64,000 nt of DNA from Burkholderiaceae bacterium (GCA_021166725.1 JAJPES010000059.1:50193-114192); one strand, 5' to 3'; counted from the first letter of the stretch, positions 1 to 9,134 are shown. The notes: generated by a model not told the origin, from the sequence alone. A program made the numbers and translations.

Positions 1-1
1 C

Positions 2-2491
2 GGTCCCTTCGGCGTGGACGCGCAGCGCCCGATGGCCAGCGCGCGCAGCGCCGAACTCGTCTCGCGCCTGTTCGCGATCGGCCGGCGCGAGCGCGACGAG
101 ATCGAGCGGATGTGGCCGAAGGTGCTGCGCCGCGTCGGCGGCTACAACCTCGACGTCTTCCATCCGCAGTCGCCGCGGCCCTACACCAGCGACGGTTCGG
201 TGAACCTCGCGCATCTGCTGGTGGGCTCCGAGGGCACGCTGGCGTGGTTCCGTCGGATCGTGCTGGCGCTGGCGCCGCTGCCCGCGGCGCGCGTGCTGGG
301 CGTGGTGAACTTCCCGACCTTCCGTGCCGCGATGGAAAGCGCGCAGCACATCGTGAAGCTCGGCCCGACCGCCGTCGAGCTCGTCGACCGCACGATGATC
401 GAACTGGCGCGCGAGAACCCGGTGTTTCGTCCGACCATCGAGCGCGCGCTGATCACGCGCGACGGCGCACTGCCCGACGCGTTGCTGCTCGTCGAGTTCG
501 CCGGCGACGAGCGCGAGCCGCTGCTCGGCAGGTTGCGCGACCTGGTCGAGACGATGGATGCGCTGGGCCTGCCCGGCAGCGTCGTGACGATGGCGGACGA
601 TCCGGCGCAGAAGGCGCTGTGGGACGTGCGCAAGGCCGGCCTGAACATCATGATGTCGCTGCGTGGCGACGGAAAGCCGGTGTCGTTCATCGAGGACTGT
701 GCGGTTCCGCTCGAGCATCTGGCCGACTACACCGAACAGCTCACCGCGATCTTCGCGCGGCACGGCACGCGCGGTACCTGGTATGCGCACGCATCGGTAG
801 GCACGCTGCACGTTCGGCCGATCCTCGACATGCGCAGCGGCGACGCGACGAAGATGCGGCACATCGCCGAAGAAGCGGCAGCGATGGTGCGCCGGTACAA
901 GGGTGCGTTCTCCGGCGAGCACGGCGACGGACTCGTTCGCAGCGAATGGGTCGGCTGGCAGTTCGGCGATCGTCTGGTGCGCGCCTTCGAGGAGGTCAAG
1001 GACGCGTTCGATCCCGGCGGCACGATGAACCCCGGCAAGATCGTTCGCGCCACGCGGATGGACGACGAAAGCTTGTTTCGCTATCCGCCCGGCTACGGTG
1101 CGCGGGCGCGCGAGACCGCGCTCGACTGGTCGGCGTGGAACGTGCAGAACGACCCACGTACCGAGCACGTGGGCGTGCCGGGCTCCGGCGGCGACGCGTC
1201 CGGCGGCTTCGCGAAGGCCGCCGAGATGTGCAACAACAACGGGCACTGTCGCAAGTTCGATGCCGGCACGATGTGCCCGAGCTGGCGGGTCACGCGCGAC
1301 GAGCGGCACCTGACGCGCGGACGCGCAAACACGCTGCGGCTGGCGCTCACCGGCAAGCTCGGCGACGAGGAGCAGGCGTCGCGCGCCGTGCACGAAGCAC
1401 TCGAGTTGTGCGTGAGCTGCAAGGGATGCCGGCGCGAGTGTCCCACCGGAGTGGACATGGCGCGGATGAAGATCGAGTTCCTCGATCGCTGGAATCGCAG
1501 CCATCCGATGTCCTGGAAGGATCGGCTGATCGCCTGGCTGCCCCGCTACGCACCGCACGCGTCGCGGATTCGGTGGCTGCTCGCGCTGCGCGATCGGCTG
1601 CCCGGCGCGGCCTGGTTGAGCGAACGGCTGCTCGGCTTCTCGGCGCGCCGCTCGCTTCCCCGCTGGCGCGGCGACCCATTCACCGGCGATCCCGTATCCC
1701 GGGAGCCGGACGAAGGTGCCGGCGAAGTCGTGCTGTGGGCCGACACCTTCGACAACTGGTTCGAGCCCGACAACCTGCGCGCGGCGCGTGCCGTGCTGCG
1801 CGCCGCCGGCTACCGGGTGCACGTCGCGCGCGCGCTGCCCGGCGACGCGCCGCAGCGGCCGCTGTGCTGCGGACGCACCTTCCTGTCGGGCGGCCTGGTC
1901 GACGAGGCGCGCGTCGAGGCGCGCCGCACGCTCGCGGCGCTTGCACCGTACGTCGAACGCGGGATCGCCGTCGTCGGCCTCGAACCTTCGTGCCTGCTGA
2001 CGATGCGCGACGAGTTCCTCGCGCTCGGGCTGGGCGAAGCGGCCACGCGGCTGGCGCGACAGGCGATGCTGTTCGAAGAGTTTCTCGTGCGCGAGCGCGA
2101 GGCCGGCCGGCTCGCACTCGACCTGCACCCGATCGGCCAGGCCGAGGCACTGCTGCACGGACACTGCCACCAGAAGTCCTTCGATGCACTGCGCCCCGTG
2201 CAGGCGGTGCTGGGCTGGATTCCCGGCCTGTCGGTGCGCACCGTCGAGACCAGTTGTTGCGGCATGGCGGGCGGCTTCGGCTACGACGCCGAGCACTACG
2301 ATGTGTCGATGAAGATGGGCGAACTGGCACTGCTGCCCGCGGTGCGCGAGACGCAGGCAAGCACGCTCGTCGTCGCCGACGGAACCAGTTGCCGCCACCA
2401 GATCGCCGACGGGGCGCAGCGCGACGCGCTGCACGTTGCGGTCGTGCTCGAGCGTGCGTTGCGGCCGGCGGGCAGCGGCGCCGAAGCCTGA
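2..2491 (+). CDS. FAD/Fe-S D-2-hydroxyacid dehydrogenase, YdiJ-like (5' part missing)
   Basis: C-terminal 829 codons of a large flavin and iron-sulfur oxidoreductase; the frame is open from base 2, so the N-terminus lies upstream of the window. In order it shows the end of a FAD-binding domain (LLVGSEGTLAWF), the FAD-oxidase C-terminal domain (SGEHGDGLVRSEW), a ferredoxin-like Cys cluster (CVSCKGCRRECP) and two CCG-type half-domains (PLCCGRTFLSGG, TSCCGMAGGFGYD). This is the layout of E. coli YdiJ, about 1,018 residues, a D-2-hydroxyglutarate dehydrogenase; D-lactate dehydrogenases of the GlcD/CCG kind are the alternative. The likely role is oxidation of a D-2-hydroxyacid with electrons passed through the Fe-S centre. 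The stop codon overlaps the first base of a long palindromic element. Confidence 0.85.
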   Translation, partial: GPFGVDAQRPMASARSAELVSRLFAIGRRERDEIERMWPKVLRRVGGYNLDVFHPQSPRPYTSDGSVNLAHLLVGSEGTLAWFRRIVLALAPLPAARVLGVVNFPTFRAAMESAQHIVKLGPTAVELVDRTMIELARENPVFRPTIERALITRDGALPDALLLVEFAGDEREPLLGRLRDLVETMDALGLPGSVVTMADDPAQKALWDVRKAGLNIMMSLRGDGKPVSFIEDCAVPLEHLADYTEQLTAIFARHGTRGTWYAHASVGTLHVRPILDMRSGDATKMRHIAEEAAAMVRRYKGAFSGEHGDGLVRSEWVGWQFGDRLVRAFEEVKDAFDPGGTMNPGKIVRATRMDDESLFRYPPGYGARARETALDWSAWNVQNDPRTEHVGVPGSGGDASGGFAKAAEMCNNNGHCRKFDAGTMCPSWRVTRDERHLTRGRANTLRLALTGKLGDEEQASRAVHEALELCVSCKGCRRECPTGVDMARMKIEFLDRWNRSHPMSWKDRLIAWLPRYAPHASRIRWLLALRDRLPGAAWLSERLLGFSARRSLPRWRGDPFTGDPVSREPDEGAGEVVLWADTFDNWFEPDNLRAARAVLRAAGYRVHVARALPGDAPQRPLCCGRTFLSGGLVDEARVEARRTLAALAPYVERGIAVVGLEPSCLLTMRDEFLALGLGEAATRLARQAMLFEEFLVREREAGRLALDLHPIGQAEALLHGHCHQKSFDALRPVQAVLGWIPGLSVRTVETSCCGMAGGFGYDAEHYDVSMKMGELALLPAVRETQASTLVVADGTSCRHQIADGAQRDALHVAVVLERALRPAGSGAEA

Positions 2492-2655
2492 GAACGTGTG
2501 AAGCAATCGTCCATCCATGCCCGTCCTGCACGCCGGAACGCGCCCGCTCTTCGTTGCAAATGCTCGCCGTATCGCCCGATACGGCTGCGCTTTGCGCCTC
2601 GATCGGACGCGTTCCGACGTGCCTTCCGGGCACGGCCGATTGCTTCACGCGTTCT
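2491..2655. repeat. 165-bp long imperfect palindrome (REP/MITE-like)
   Basis: The outer 19 bases at each end (2491-2509 and 2637-2655) are inverted copies with one mismatch, AGAACGYGTGAAGCAATCG. The arms keep matching inward, for example GGAACGCG at about 2535 against CGCGTTCC at about 2609. They meet in a perfect 8-bp stem, GCCGTATC/GATACGGC, with a GCCC loop (2566-2585). The element fills most of the gap between the dehydrogenase stop and the next gene and has no coding potential of its own. A near copy of the outer end lies at 19122-19139. It could act as a transcript 3' hairpin or be a non-autonomous mobile repeat. Confidence 0.7.
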
Positions 2656-2763
2656 GAGCCGCCGGCGGCTCCCGGTTCGGGCACCACCCTTGCACCAGCG
2701 GCGGCATGTCCCTGGCGACCGCTGCGCGGCGCCGGTGGCAACCCCTAAACGATGGAGCCCACC

Positions 2764-3135
2764 ATGACCCGCGAAGTTGCTTCCCTCCCCGGCCGACAAA
2801 CGATGCTCGCGATGTTCGCAGCCGTGGCGTTCTTCGGCGCCGTCAGCATCGCGCAGGCGCAGAGCACGACCACCTCGCCCTCCACGACCAGCCCGAGCAG
2901 CTCGTCGACGACCACCGCGCAAAACCGAAGCGCGACGACCGGCAGTCCTACCCAGGTGAATCCGAACGCAAGGGACTCCAACCGCCAGGCATCGCAGGGC
3001 ATGGTGCCGAGCGCCAACGAGCCTTCCGCGCAGTCGCGCATCGACGCGCCGGATTCCGATCTGCGCAACGACCGCAACGCGGCGCGCAACGACCGCACGA
3101 CGATGGCGCGCGCGCCACGCGCGGATCGCAACTGA
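2764..3135 (+). CDS. small secreted low-complexity protein
   Basis: A 123-residue protein of unknown function. Residues 1 to about 31 form a signal peptide: a short charged start, a hydrophobic stretch (MLAMFAAVAFFGAV) and an AQA cleavage site. The mature part is Ser/Thr-rich at first and Asn/Arg/Asp-rich later, with no predicted fold. The start at 2764 is preferred over the in-frame ATG at 2752 because GGAG lies 6 bases upstream of it. Similar small Ser/Thr-rich exported proteins are common in Burkholderiales, but no function can be assigned from the sequence. Confidence 0.6.
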   Translation: MTREVASLPGRQTMLAMFAAVAFFGAVSIAQAQSTTTSPSTTSPSSSSTTTAQNRSATTGSPTQVNPNARDSNRQASQGMVPSANEPSAQSRIDAPDSDLRNDRNAARNDRTTMARAPRADRN

Positions 3136-3231
3136 TCCGTCTTTCTCGCGCCGAGAGCGCCCTCCCGGGCCTCGCGGCGCCTCTCTTCCCCGGTGTCCTG
3201 CCGCTCGGGGGGAAGCCCCCGCGCGCGGGTT

Positions 3232-3948
3232 CTATCGGCTGCTGGCAGTAGTCCAGGCGCGCCGCTGCCGCGAGTCCTGGCCGAGCTCGAAGTAGTCGCG
3301 CAGCGGTTTCGCGTCCGGCAGAACGTAGACCACCGCATGCCCCGCGGCGAATGCCGGAACGACGTGACGCTCGTAGAAGCGCTTCGGCACGTTGATGCAG
3401 CCGTAGGAGATGCGGTTGTCGGCGATCGTCGGCGTGCGCAGTCGCTCGAGGCGACGCTCCTTCGGATTCGTCGCGCGAACACGGTGCATCGACACGGCGT
3501 CCTCGTAATCGACCCACATGATGTCCTCGCCGTGCGAATTGACGCCGCGTTCAGCCAGGAAGCGTCCGGCCGGCGTGGTGCGTTCGTCCGGACGGATCTG
3601 CGCCATCGGGCGGGTGCCGATTCCCGGGGCGCTGTCATCACCCCGGGCCAGTCCGAGCAGCACCGGCGAGGATCCGACGAGCACGCCGTTCGCGTCGAAC
3701 ACGTAGAGCGTCGCGGCAGGCTTGTCGACGATCAGGAACGGCAGGCCGCCGGGGTCCCCCGAGGCAAGCGCCCAGTCGGCGACCCGGCGCGCGGCGTGCG
3801 ACGGATTCTCGGTGACGAAGTCGGCGACGGGAGCAAGCGGCTGCGCAAGTACGGGCGCATCGATGACGGCACTGCAGGCGATCGCGGCGAGCAGCACGGC
3901 CGACAACGCGCCTTGGACCCGCAGCTTGTTCTTCGTTCTGCGAAGCAC
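3232..3948 (-). CDS. L,D-transpeptidase (YkuD/ErfK family), exported
   Basis: Periplasmic L,D-transpeptidase-like protein of about 238 residues. It would form or edit 3-3 peptidoglycan crosslinks, or attach proteins to peptidoglycan. After a hydrophobic export segment (ALSAVLLAAIACSAVI) comes the YkuD domain. It has an upstream catalytic-region His (VSMHRVRATNP) and the active-site Cys in ISYGCINVP. The usual motif is SHGC, so the residue before Gly is Tyr instead of His. The start is uncertain: GTG at 3948 puts the signal peptide at the N-terminus, while an ATG at 4029 would add 27 residues unlike a leader. It lies on the same strand as, and downstream of, the TPR remnant. Confidence 0.75.
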   Translation of the reverse strand: MLRRTKNKLRVQGALSAVLLAAIACSAVIDAPVLAQPLAPVADFVTENPSHAARRVADWALASGDPGGLPFLIVDKPAATLYVFDANGVLVGSSPVLLGLARGDDSAPGIGTRPMAQIRPDERTTPAGRFLAERGVNSHGEDIMWVDYEDAVSMHRVRATNPKERRLERLRTPTIADNRISYGCINVPKRFYERHVVPAFAAGHAVVYVLPDAKPLRDYFELGQDSRQRRAWTTASSR

Positions 3949-4113
3949 CGTGTTCGGACCCCCCCGGCAATTACGCGGTGCACCGGATGGGCACCATCGA
4001 TCGCAGGCCCCTGCACGCCCGGTGCCCACCCCCGGCGGCCGCGTCGATCAACCCGCCGGCAGCGCACCGCTGCCGAGCGGCGACGGAACCGGAGCGCCGA
4101 CTTGCGCCGGATG

Positions 4114-4863
4114 CTAGGCAGGCACCGGCTCGGCTGTGTCGGTCGCGACGTGCCAGGGCGTCATCCGGTGCGCACGCGCGACGTAGCGATGCGCAACCGG
4201 GCTCCCGGGGCGACGGGCCGCGCGCTCGGCGGCGAGCGCCGTCGCGAGCGGGCGATCACCGCTGCGGATCGCTGCCTCGATCAAGGTCAGGTCGATGACG
4301 TCGCGCTGCGCGTGGCTACCGCCGAAACGGTGCGAATAGCTGCGGATCGGCCGCAGCAGGCGCACCGCCTCGGCGTAGTTTCCGTCGCCGTAGACGGCGA
4401 CCGCGCGCGTGGCCGCTTCGCCCACCTCGCGCACGAACGAGGCGTTGTCGTCCGCACGCTGCAGCGCAGCCCGCTGCGCTTCGAACACGCGCGCGCGAGC
4501 GTCGTCGCGCCCGGCTCCGACGAAGGACATCATCGCATGCACGTCGTTGAACGCGAAGTTGCCGGCGCCGGCGAGCGGCAGCCAGCGATCGGCCACCGCG
4601 TCCCAGCGATCGGCCACGTCGACGCCACGCAGATGCAGGCGCCATAGCAGTGCCGTGGCGTCGACCAGGTCGAACACGACGGCCGATCGGGCACCGAAGA
4701 CGGGCCCGTCGAACAGGCGCAACACTTCGTCGACCTCGTCGCGCTCGAGACGGAACAGCGCGAGGTGCCACCAGTTGTGCACCGCGAGGAAGCTGTCGAC
4801 CGACCACTGAGCGACGTCCGACTCGAGCCACTCGATGCCGTCGCCCGGTTGGTTGCGCATCTC
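4114..4863 (-). pseudogene. TTC38-like TPR protein, 3' half only
   Basis: About 250 codons matching the C-terminal half of TTC38-type tetratricopeptide proteins, recognised by EWLESDVAQW followed by HNWWHLALF. Full members are about 450 residues long; here the recognisable sequence starts abruptly at HEM, just before RNQPGDGIEWL. No promoter or ribosome-binding site is seen there. Immediately beyond the break, on the other strand, lies the 3' half of an AraC regulator. Both genes lack their 5' halves and the breaks meet at about 4860-4866, which fits one deletion. The ATG at 4858-4860 could start a truncated product, but function is doubtful. Confidence 0.7.
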
Positions 4864-4865
4864 GT

Positions 4866-5315
4866 GTGGAGCTGGCGCGAATCAACCTGCTCGACTGGAA
4901 CGCGACGAGCCCGCTCGCCTATGCGTCGCTCACGCACGGGGCCCAGGTCGCCGATCCGGTCGTACAGCACTGCCAGCGATGGGCGGCGCACAACTACCAC
5001 GTCGAATCGCCTGTGCGCCAGATGGTGGCGCTCTCGGGCCTGCCCGAACGGACGTTCAAGCGCCGCTTCGCGCAGGCCACCGGGATGAGCCCGCTCGAGT
5101 ACGTGCACACGCTGCGCCTCGAGGAAGCCAAGCAGATGCTCGAAGCGGGCCAAGAGCCGGTCGAGGCGATCGCCTGCGAGGTCGGCTACCAGGACGCGAG
5201 CTTCTTCGCCCGGCTGTTTCGCCGGCGGGTGTCGCTCACGCCGGCGCAGTATCGGCGGCGGTTCGGCGGCCTGAAGCGCCGGATCGAGCAGGCGTCGCCC
5301 GCCGACCCCGCGTGA
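4866..5315 (+). pseudogene. GlxA-type AraC-family regulator, 3' half only
   Basis: About 149 codons holding the linker and both C-terminal helix-turn-helix motifs of a GlxA/FtrA-type AraC regulator (LSGLPERTFKRRFAQATG, then IACEVGYQDASFFARLFRR). The family is normally about 320 residues, with an N-terminal DJ-1/PfpI-like domain that is missing here. Homology seems to start at VELARINLLDW. Upstream the frame stays open but reads antisense to the TPR remnant. GTG at 4866 could start a bare DNA-binding domain, but no Shine-Dalgarno sequence is visible. It is best read as a remnant left by the deletion that also cut the TPR gene. Confidence 0.7.
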
Positions 5316-5341
5316 ACACTTCGTTGCGCACGCGCGCAGGC

Positions 5342-7069
5342 TCAGCCGGAATCGCCGGTCCCCAGTTCCCCCGCCAGGTAGCGGCGACGATAGACCTCGA
5401 AAGGCATCGCTTCGCTGGCCTCGATGCGCCGCTGCTCGTCGAGCGATTGCTCGGCGCTTCGCTCCTGGCGCGCCTGAGCAGCCGGGTCGAGCGCCCGCGC
5501 CATCAATTCGTCGCGATTGGCCAGCGAACGCGCAAGCGCGAAGGCACGAAACGAGTTGTCGTAGCGGGTGTGCAATTCGTGCAGCGTACGCGCCGACGGC
5601 GTGCGCGAAGGATCTTCGAGTGCGGCGCGGGCGGCGTCGAGCGCCTCGCGGTGAAGCCGCGTGCCGATCGGCCGCGCTGCATCGCCGCTGCCGTGCTCGT
5701 CGGGCGCCTCGTCGTCGCATGCGGAATCCTGCGCCGCGTCGAGCGCTTCGGCGATCGGCGCGCAGGCGTCGAGCAGCTCGCCGCCCCAGTCGCGCAACGA
5801 ACGTTCGCGCCCGCCGTCGCGCAACAGCATCGCCGCATCACGACCGTACTGCGCGACCCGGTGCTGATTGTGCGAGAGGGCGGCGATCTCCTGCGGCGTA
5901 TCGGGCGGGCTGTCGGCAAGCAGGCAGTGCAGCAGGAACGCGTCGAGGAAACGCATCGTCTGCGTTCCGATCCCCGCCGCGAAGAACGGATCGATGTCGA
6001 GGCAGCGCACCTCGACGTATTCCACGCCGCGTTCGGCGAGCGCCCGTAGCGGTCGCTCGCCCGGTCGGATGCTGCGCTTGGGGCGGATGGTGCCGTAGAA
6101 CTCGTTCTCGATCTGCAACAGCGTGGTGGCGAGCTGGCGGTAGAGCCCGTTGCCGTCGTGAATGCCGATGTCTTCGTACGCCGGATACGGTTCCGACAAG
6201 GCTTTCGACAGCGAGGCCGCATAACTGTCGAAACAGTTGAAGCTCACGGCCAACGAAGCCTGCGCATCGCTCTGGTAGCCGAGTGGCCCCATGCGCAGCG
6301 ACGTGGCGTACGGCAGGTACAGCGTGCCGGCGCCCATCGGCTGCAGCGTGTGCGAGTGTCCGTCGAGGAAGCTGCTGCAAACCGCTGGCGAAGCGCCGAA
6401 CAGGTACAGCAGCAGCCACGAATGTCGTCGAAAGTTGCGGATCAGCGAGAAATACGATGCGTCGCGATACGCGCGCGCATCTTCGCGCGACGCATCCGCG
6501 TGCTGCAGCGAACGCCACGCATCGTCGGGCAGCGAGAAGTTGTAGTGGATGCCGGAGATCGTCTGCATGCGCCGGCCGTACCGATGCGACAGACCCTGCC
6601 GGTAGACGGTCTTCGCGCGGCCCAGGTTCGAGCGCCCGTAGCGCGCGAGCGGGATCTCGTCGTCGGCCGGCAGCCCGCAGGGCATGCTCGCGCTCCACAG
6701 GATCTCGCCGTCTAGGTGCCGGTAGACGAACTGATGCAGTTCGGTCAGCTCGGACAGGCACGCTTGCGCGTCCGCGTGCACGCCGGTGATCAGCTCGATC
6801 TGCGCTTCGCTGAAATCGGTGGTGATGTGCGGGTGCGTCAGCGCCGAACCGAGCGCGGCGGGATGCGGCATCTGCGAGAGGCGCCCGTCGCGCTGCGTGC
6901 GCAGGCTCTCCTTCTCGACGCCGCGGCGCAGTGCGCCGAGCACCTGCGGCGAAAGGGCAGCCAGGCGCCGTTGCAGCGCGGCGACGGGACCGGCCGGGGT
7001 AGCGCCCGCCGGGGCGCCCGACGCGTCGCCACGATGCGCCAGAGGGGATCGAGGGGAATTCGATGACAT
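5342..7069 (-). CDS. gshA: glutamate-cysteine ligase
   Basis: First enzyme of glutathione synthesis: joins L-glutamate and L-cysteine using ATP to give gamma-glutamylcysteine, in the cytosol. The 575-residue protein is a class I (E. coli-type) GshA, slightly longer than the 518-residue E. coli enzyme because of an Ala/Gly/Pro-rich N-terminus and an acidic insert near residue 450. Typical segments are RRGVEKESLR near the N-terminus, TDFSEAQIELITG, and GRRMQTISGIHYNFS. It is convergent with the AraC remnant (26-bp gap). No gshB is adjacent, which is common. Confidence 0.93.
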   Translation of the reverse strand: MSSNSPRSPLAHRGDASGAPAGATPAGPVAALQRRLAALSPQVLGALRRGVEKESLRTQRDGRLSQMPHPAALGSALTHPHITTDFSEAQIELITGVHADAQACLSELTELHQFVYRHLDGEILWSASMPCGLPADDEIPLARYGRSNLGRAKTVYRQGLSHRYGRRMQTISGIHYNFSLPDDAWRSLQHADASREDARAYRDASYFSLIRNFRRHSWLLLYLFGASPAVCSSFLDGHSHTLQPMGAGTLYLPYATSLRMGPLGYQSDAQASLAVSFNCFDSYAASLSKALSEPYPAYEDIGIHDGNGLYRQLATTLLQIENEFYGTIRPKRSIRPGERPLRALAERGVEYVEVRCLDIDPFFAAGIGTQTMRFLDAFLLHCLLADSPPDTPQEIAALSHNQHRVAQYGRDAAMLLRDGGRERSLRDWGGELLDACAPIAEALDAAQDSACDDEAPDEHGSGDAARPIGTRLHREALDAARAALEDPSRTPSARTLHELHTRYDNSFRAFALARSLANRDELMARALDPAAQARQERSAEQSLDEQRRIEASEAMPFEVYRRRYLAGELGTGDSG

Positions 7070-7157
7070 GAGGACTCGTGAGCCCGAGCGACGTCGCGTC
7101 GGGAAAAAACCAATGGTGACAGAGCCGGCGGATCCGCGCTTGCCGCCCCGGCGCCTG

Positions 7158-8255
7158 CTACGTCTCCGGAAACTCGACCTGTGGATCGAAGCTCGAGCGC
7201 CGGCCGAGGTCGCCGTAGTGCCGGCCCAGCCATTGGTCGGCCTGCGCGTAGCCGATGGCCCGCAGCTCGAGCAGGAAGCCCCAGTCGGTATTCGTCTTGC
7301 TGTCGTGTCCGAGTGGCGCGAGCTGCTCGCCGCCGTCGAGCCGGTGCACGCGCAGCCTGGCGATCTGCGCGAACATCGCCTCGCTGCAGGCAGGCACCTG
7401 CTGCCGGATCAGCCGCTGCAGCATCGCGACCGTGCGCAACTCCTTGATCAGGCTTCCCTGGAACGTGATTTCGTCGACCCTGTCCAGGATGGCCGCGGCG
7501 TCGGTGGGCACGCCATCGCGTCGCGACGGATTGATCTGCACCAGCAGCAGGTCGTCGGCCGTCGTTTCGTTGATCAGCGGGAACAGCGACGGGTTGCCCA
7601 TGTAGCCGCCGTCCCAATACGCCTCGCCGTCGATCTCCACTGCCTGGAAGAGCGTGGGCAGGCACGACGACGCCATCACCGCATCGAGCGAGATCTCCTC
7701 GTTGCGGAACACGCGCAAGCGTCCGGTGCTCACCTGCGTGGCGGCGATGAACAGGCGCGGCTGCACGCTCGCACGCACGGCATCGAAGTCGACGATGCGG
7801 CCGACGAGCTCGCGCAGCGGGTTGTAGTTCATCGGATTGAACTGGTACGGCGAGAGCATGCGGCCGGCGATGTCGTAGTACTGCCCGATCATCGTCCAGG
7901 CGGCGAACGGACTGCCGAGGAATGCGCCGAACAGCCCCCGATCGAACGGACCGGCGCGACGCGCCGATTTCGCGACGTCGGCCCAGAACGCGCGAAGCGC
8001 GTCACGCGCGGCACCTCGCCCGCCTTTCGCCAGGCCGGAAGCGAGCACGACCGCGTTCATCGCGCCGGCGCTGGTTCCGCTGATACCCGACAGGCCGATT
8101 CGCTCGTCTTCTAGCAGCCGATCGAGCACGCCCCAGGTGAACGCGCCGTGCGCGCCGCCTCCCTGCAGCGCGAGGTCGAGCAAGTGCCGTGGCGCGCGCT
8201 CGAACCGCGACGAGGGCGCGGCGAGCGCGGCGTCCTGGGCAGGCGGCGCGGACAT
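7158..8255 (-). CDS. patatin-like phospholipase
   Basis: A 365-residue patatin-family lipid acyl hydrolase. It has the oxyanion-hole motif LALQGGGAHGAF, the nucleophile elbow GTSAG (Ser) and the catalytic Asp in DGGYMGN, which together make the Ser-Asp dyad. There is no signal peptide, so it is probably cytosolic or membrane-associated. The ATG at 8255 was chosen; an in-frame ATG at 8300, with a weak GGCGG upstream, would add 15 Pro/Ala-rich residues. It is divergent from the SDR gene, with 126 bp between the starts. The substrate is unknown. Confidence 0.85.
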   Translation of the reverse strand: MSAPPAQDAALAAPSSRFERAPRHLLDLALQGGGAHGAFTWGVLDRLLEDERIGLSGISGTSAGAMNAVVLASGLAKGGRGAARDALRAFWADVAKSARRAGPFDRGLFGAFLGSPFAAWTMIGQYYDIAGRMLSPYQFNPMNYNPLRELVGRIVDFDAVRASVQPRLFIAATQVSTGRLRVFRNEEISLDAVMASSCLPTLFQAVEIDGEAYWDGGYMGNPSLFPLINETTADDLLLVQINPSRRDGVPTDAAAILDRVDEITFQGSLIKELRTVAMLQRLIRQQVPACSEAMFAQIARLRVHRLDGGEQLAPLGHDSKTNTDWGFLLELRAIGYAQADQWLGRHYGDLGRRSSFDPQVEFPET

Positions 8256-8381
8256 GGAAGAAGACGGGCCGGGCGGGCGGGCTTCGGGGGAGGCCCGCAT
8301 CTTACCGCCGCCGTGCGAAGGATCGGGGCGATCGCGTACCGGTGCACAATGCCCGCTCGGACCATCACGAGGAGAATCGAC

Positions 8382-9134
8382 ATGCCAGGCCCACTCGACG
8401 AACGTGTCGCGATAGTGACCGGTGCCGCATCGGGCATCGGGCGCGCGGTCGCCCTTGCCTATGCGAAGGCCGGCGCGCGCGTGGTCGTGTCGGACCTCTC
8501 CGAGAACGCCGGCAACGAAACGGTGGCGCGCATTGCCGCGGCCGGCGGAACGGCGGTCTTCGTGCGCGCGGACGCTTCGTCGCCGCGCGACAACGAGCAA
8601 CTCGTCGCGAAGGCGGTCGAGCACTTCGGCGCACTGCATATCGCGTGCAACAACGCCGGCATCGGCGGCGAGGCGCATTCCGTGGGCGAGATGCCGCCGG
8701 AGGAATGGAACCGCGTCGTGTCCATCAATCTGTCCGGAGTGTTCTACGCGATGCGCTACGAGATTCCCGCGATGCTGCGCTCCGGCGGCGGCGCGATCGT
8801 GAACATGGCGTCGATCCTCGGCCAGGTCGCGACCCCCGAACATTCGCCCTACGTGGCCGCCAAGCACGGCGTCGTCGGCCTCACGCGGGCGGCCGCGCTC
8901 GAATACGCCAAACGCAACGTCCGCGTCAATTCGGTCGGGCCAGCCTACATCGACACGCCGCTGCTGGAGAATCTTTCGCCCGAGGTGCGCAACGGACTCG
9001 TCGCGCTGCACCCGATCGGTCGGCTCGGCCGCGACAGCGAGGTAGCCGAACTCGTACTGTGGTTGAGCACCGACAAGGCGTCGTTCGTCACCGGCAGCTA
9101 CTACCCTGTCGACGGGGGTTACCTGTCCCAATGA
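8382..9134 (+). CDS. SDR family oxidoreductase
   Basis: Classical short-chain dehydrogenase/reductase of 250 residues. The NAD(P)-binding motif TGAASGIG is near the N-terminus, NNAG follows, then the catalytic Ser (NMASILG) and YVAAK (Tyr and Lys). The C-terminal PVDGGYLSQ is typical of SDRs. A good Shine-Dalgarno (AGGAG, 8369-8374) precedes the ATG. Its stop overlaps the start of the GST gene (ATGA), so the two are probably co-translated. The substrate cannot be read from the sequence. Confidence 0.9.
   Translation: MPGPLDERVAIVTGAASGIGRAVALAYAKAGARVVVSDLSENAGNETVARIAAAGGTAVFVRADASSPRDNEQLVAKAVEHFGALHIACNNAGIGGEAHSVGEMPPEEWNRVVSINLSGVFYAMRYEIPAMLRSGGGAIVNMASILGQVATPEHSPYVAAKHGVVGLTRAAALEYAKRNVRVNSVGPAYIDTPLLENLSPEVRNGLVALHPIGRLGRDSEVAELVLWLSTDKASFVTGSYYPVDGGYLSQ

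Noticed and set aside
112..2748. Very long alternate-frame open reading frames over the dehydrogenase and other genes
   Set aside because: They are Arg/Ala-rich shadows typical of high-GC DNA, with no recognisable domain, and lie over genes with clear motifs.
4530..5720. A 396-codon minus-strand open frame across the TPR/AraC junction
   Set aside because: It reads antisense to the AraC HTH and gshA 3' end and in the wrong frame of the TPR remnant; composition is shadow-like.
7081..7115. Palindrome next to an A6 run between patatin and gshA as a terminator
   Set aside because: The stem is imperfect, and the run is A on the plus strand after the stem, so it would not act as a U-tract for either flanking gene, both of which read on the minus strand.
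8256..9131. An N-terminal extension of the patatin gene through the SDR gene
   Set aside because: The extra sequence is antisense to the SDR coding region; patatin homology begins near 8255.
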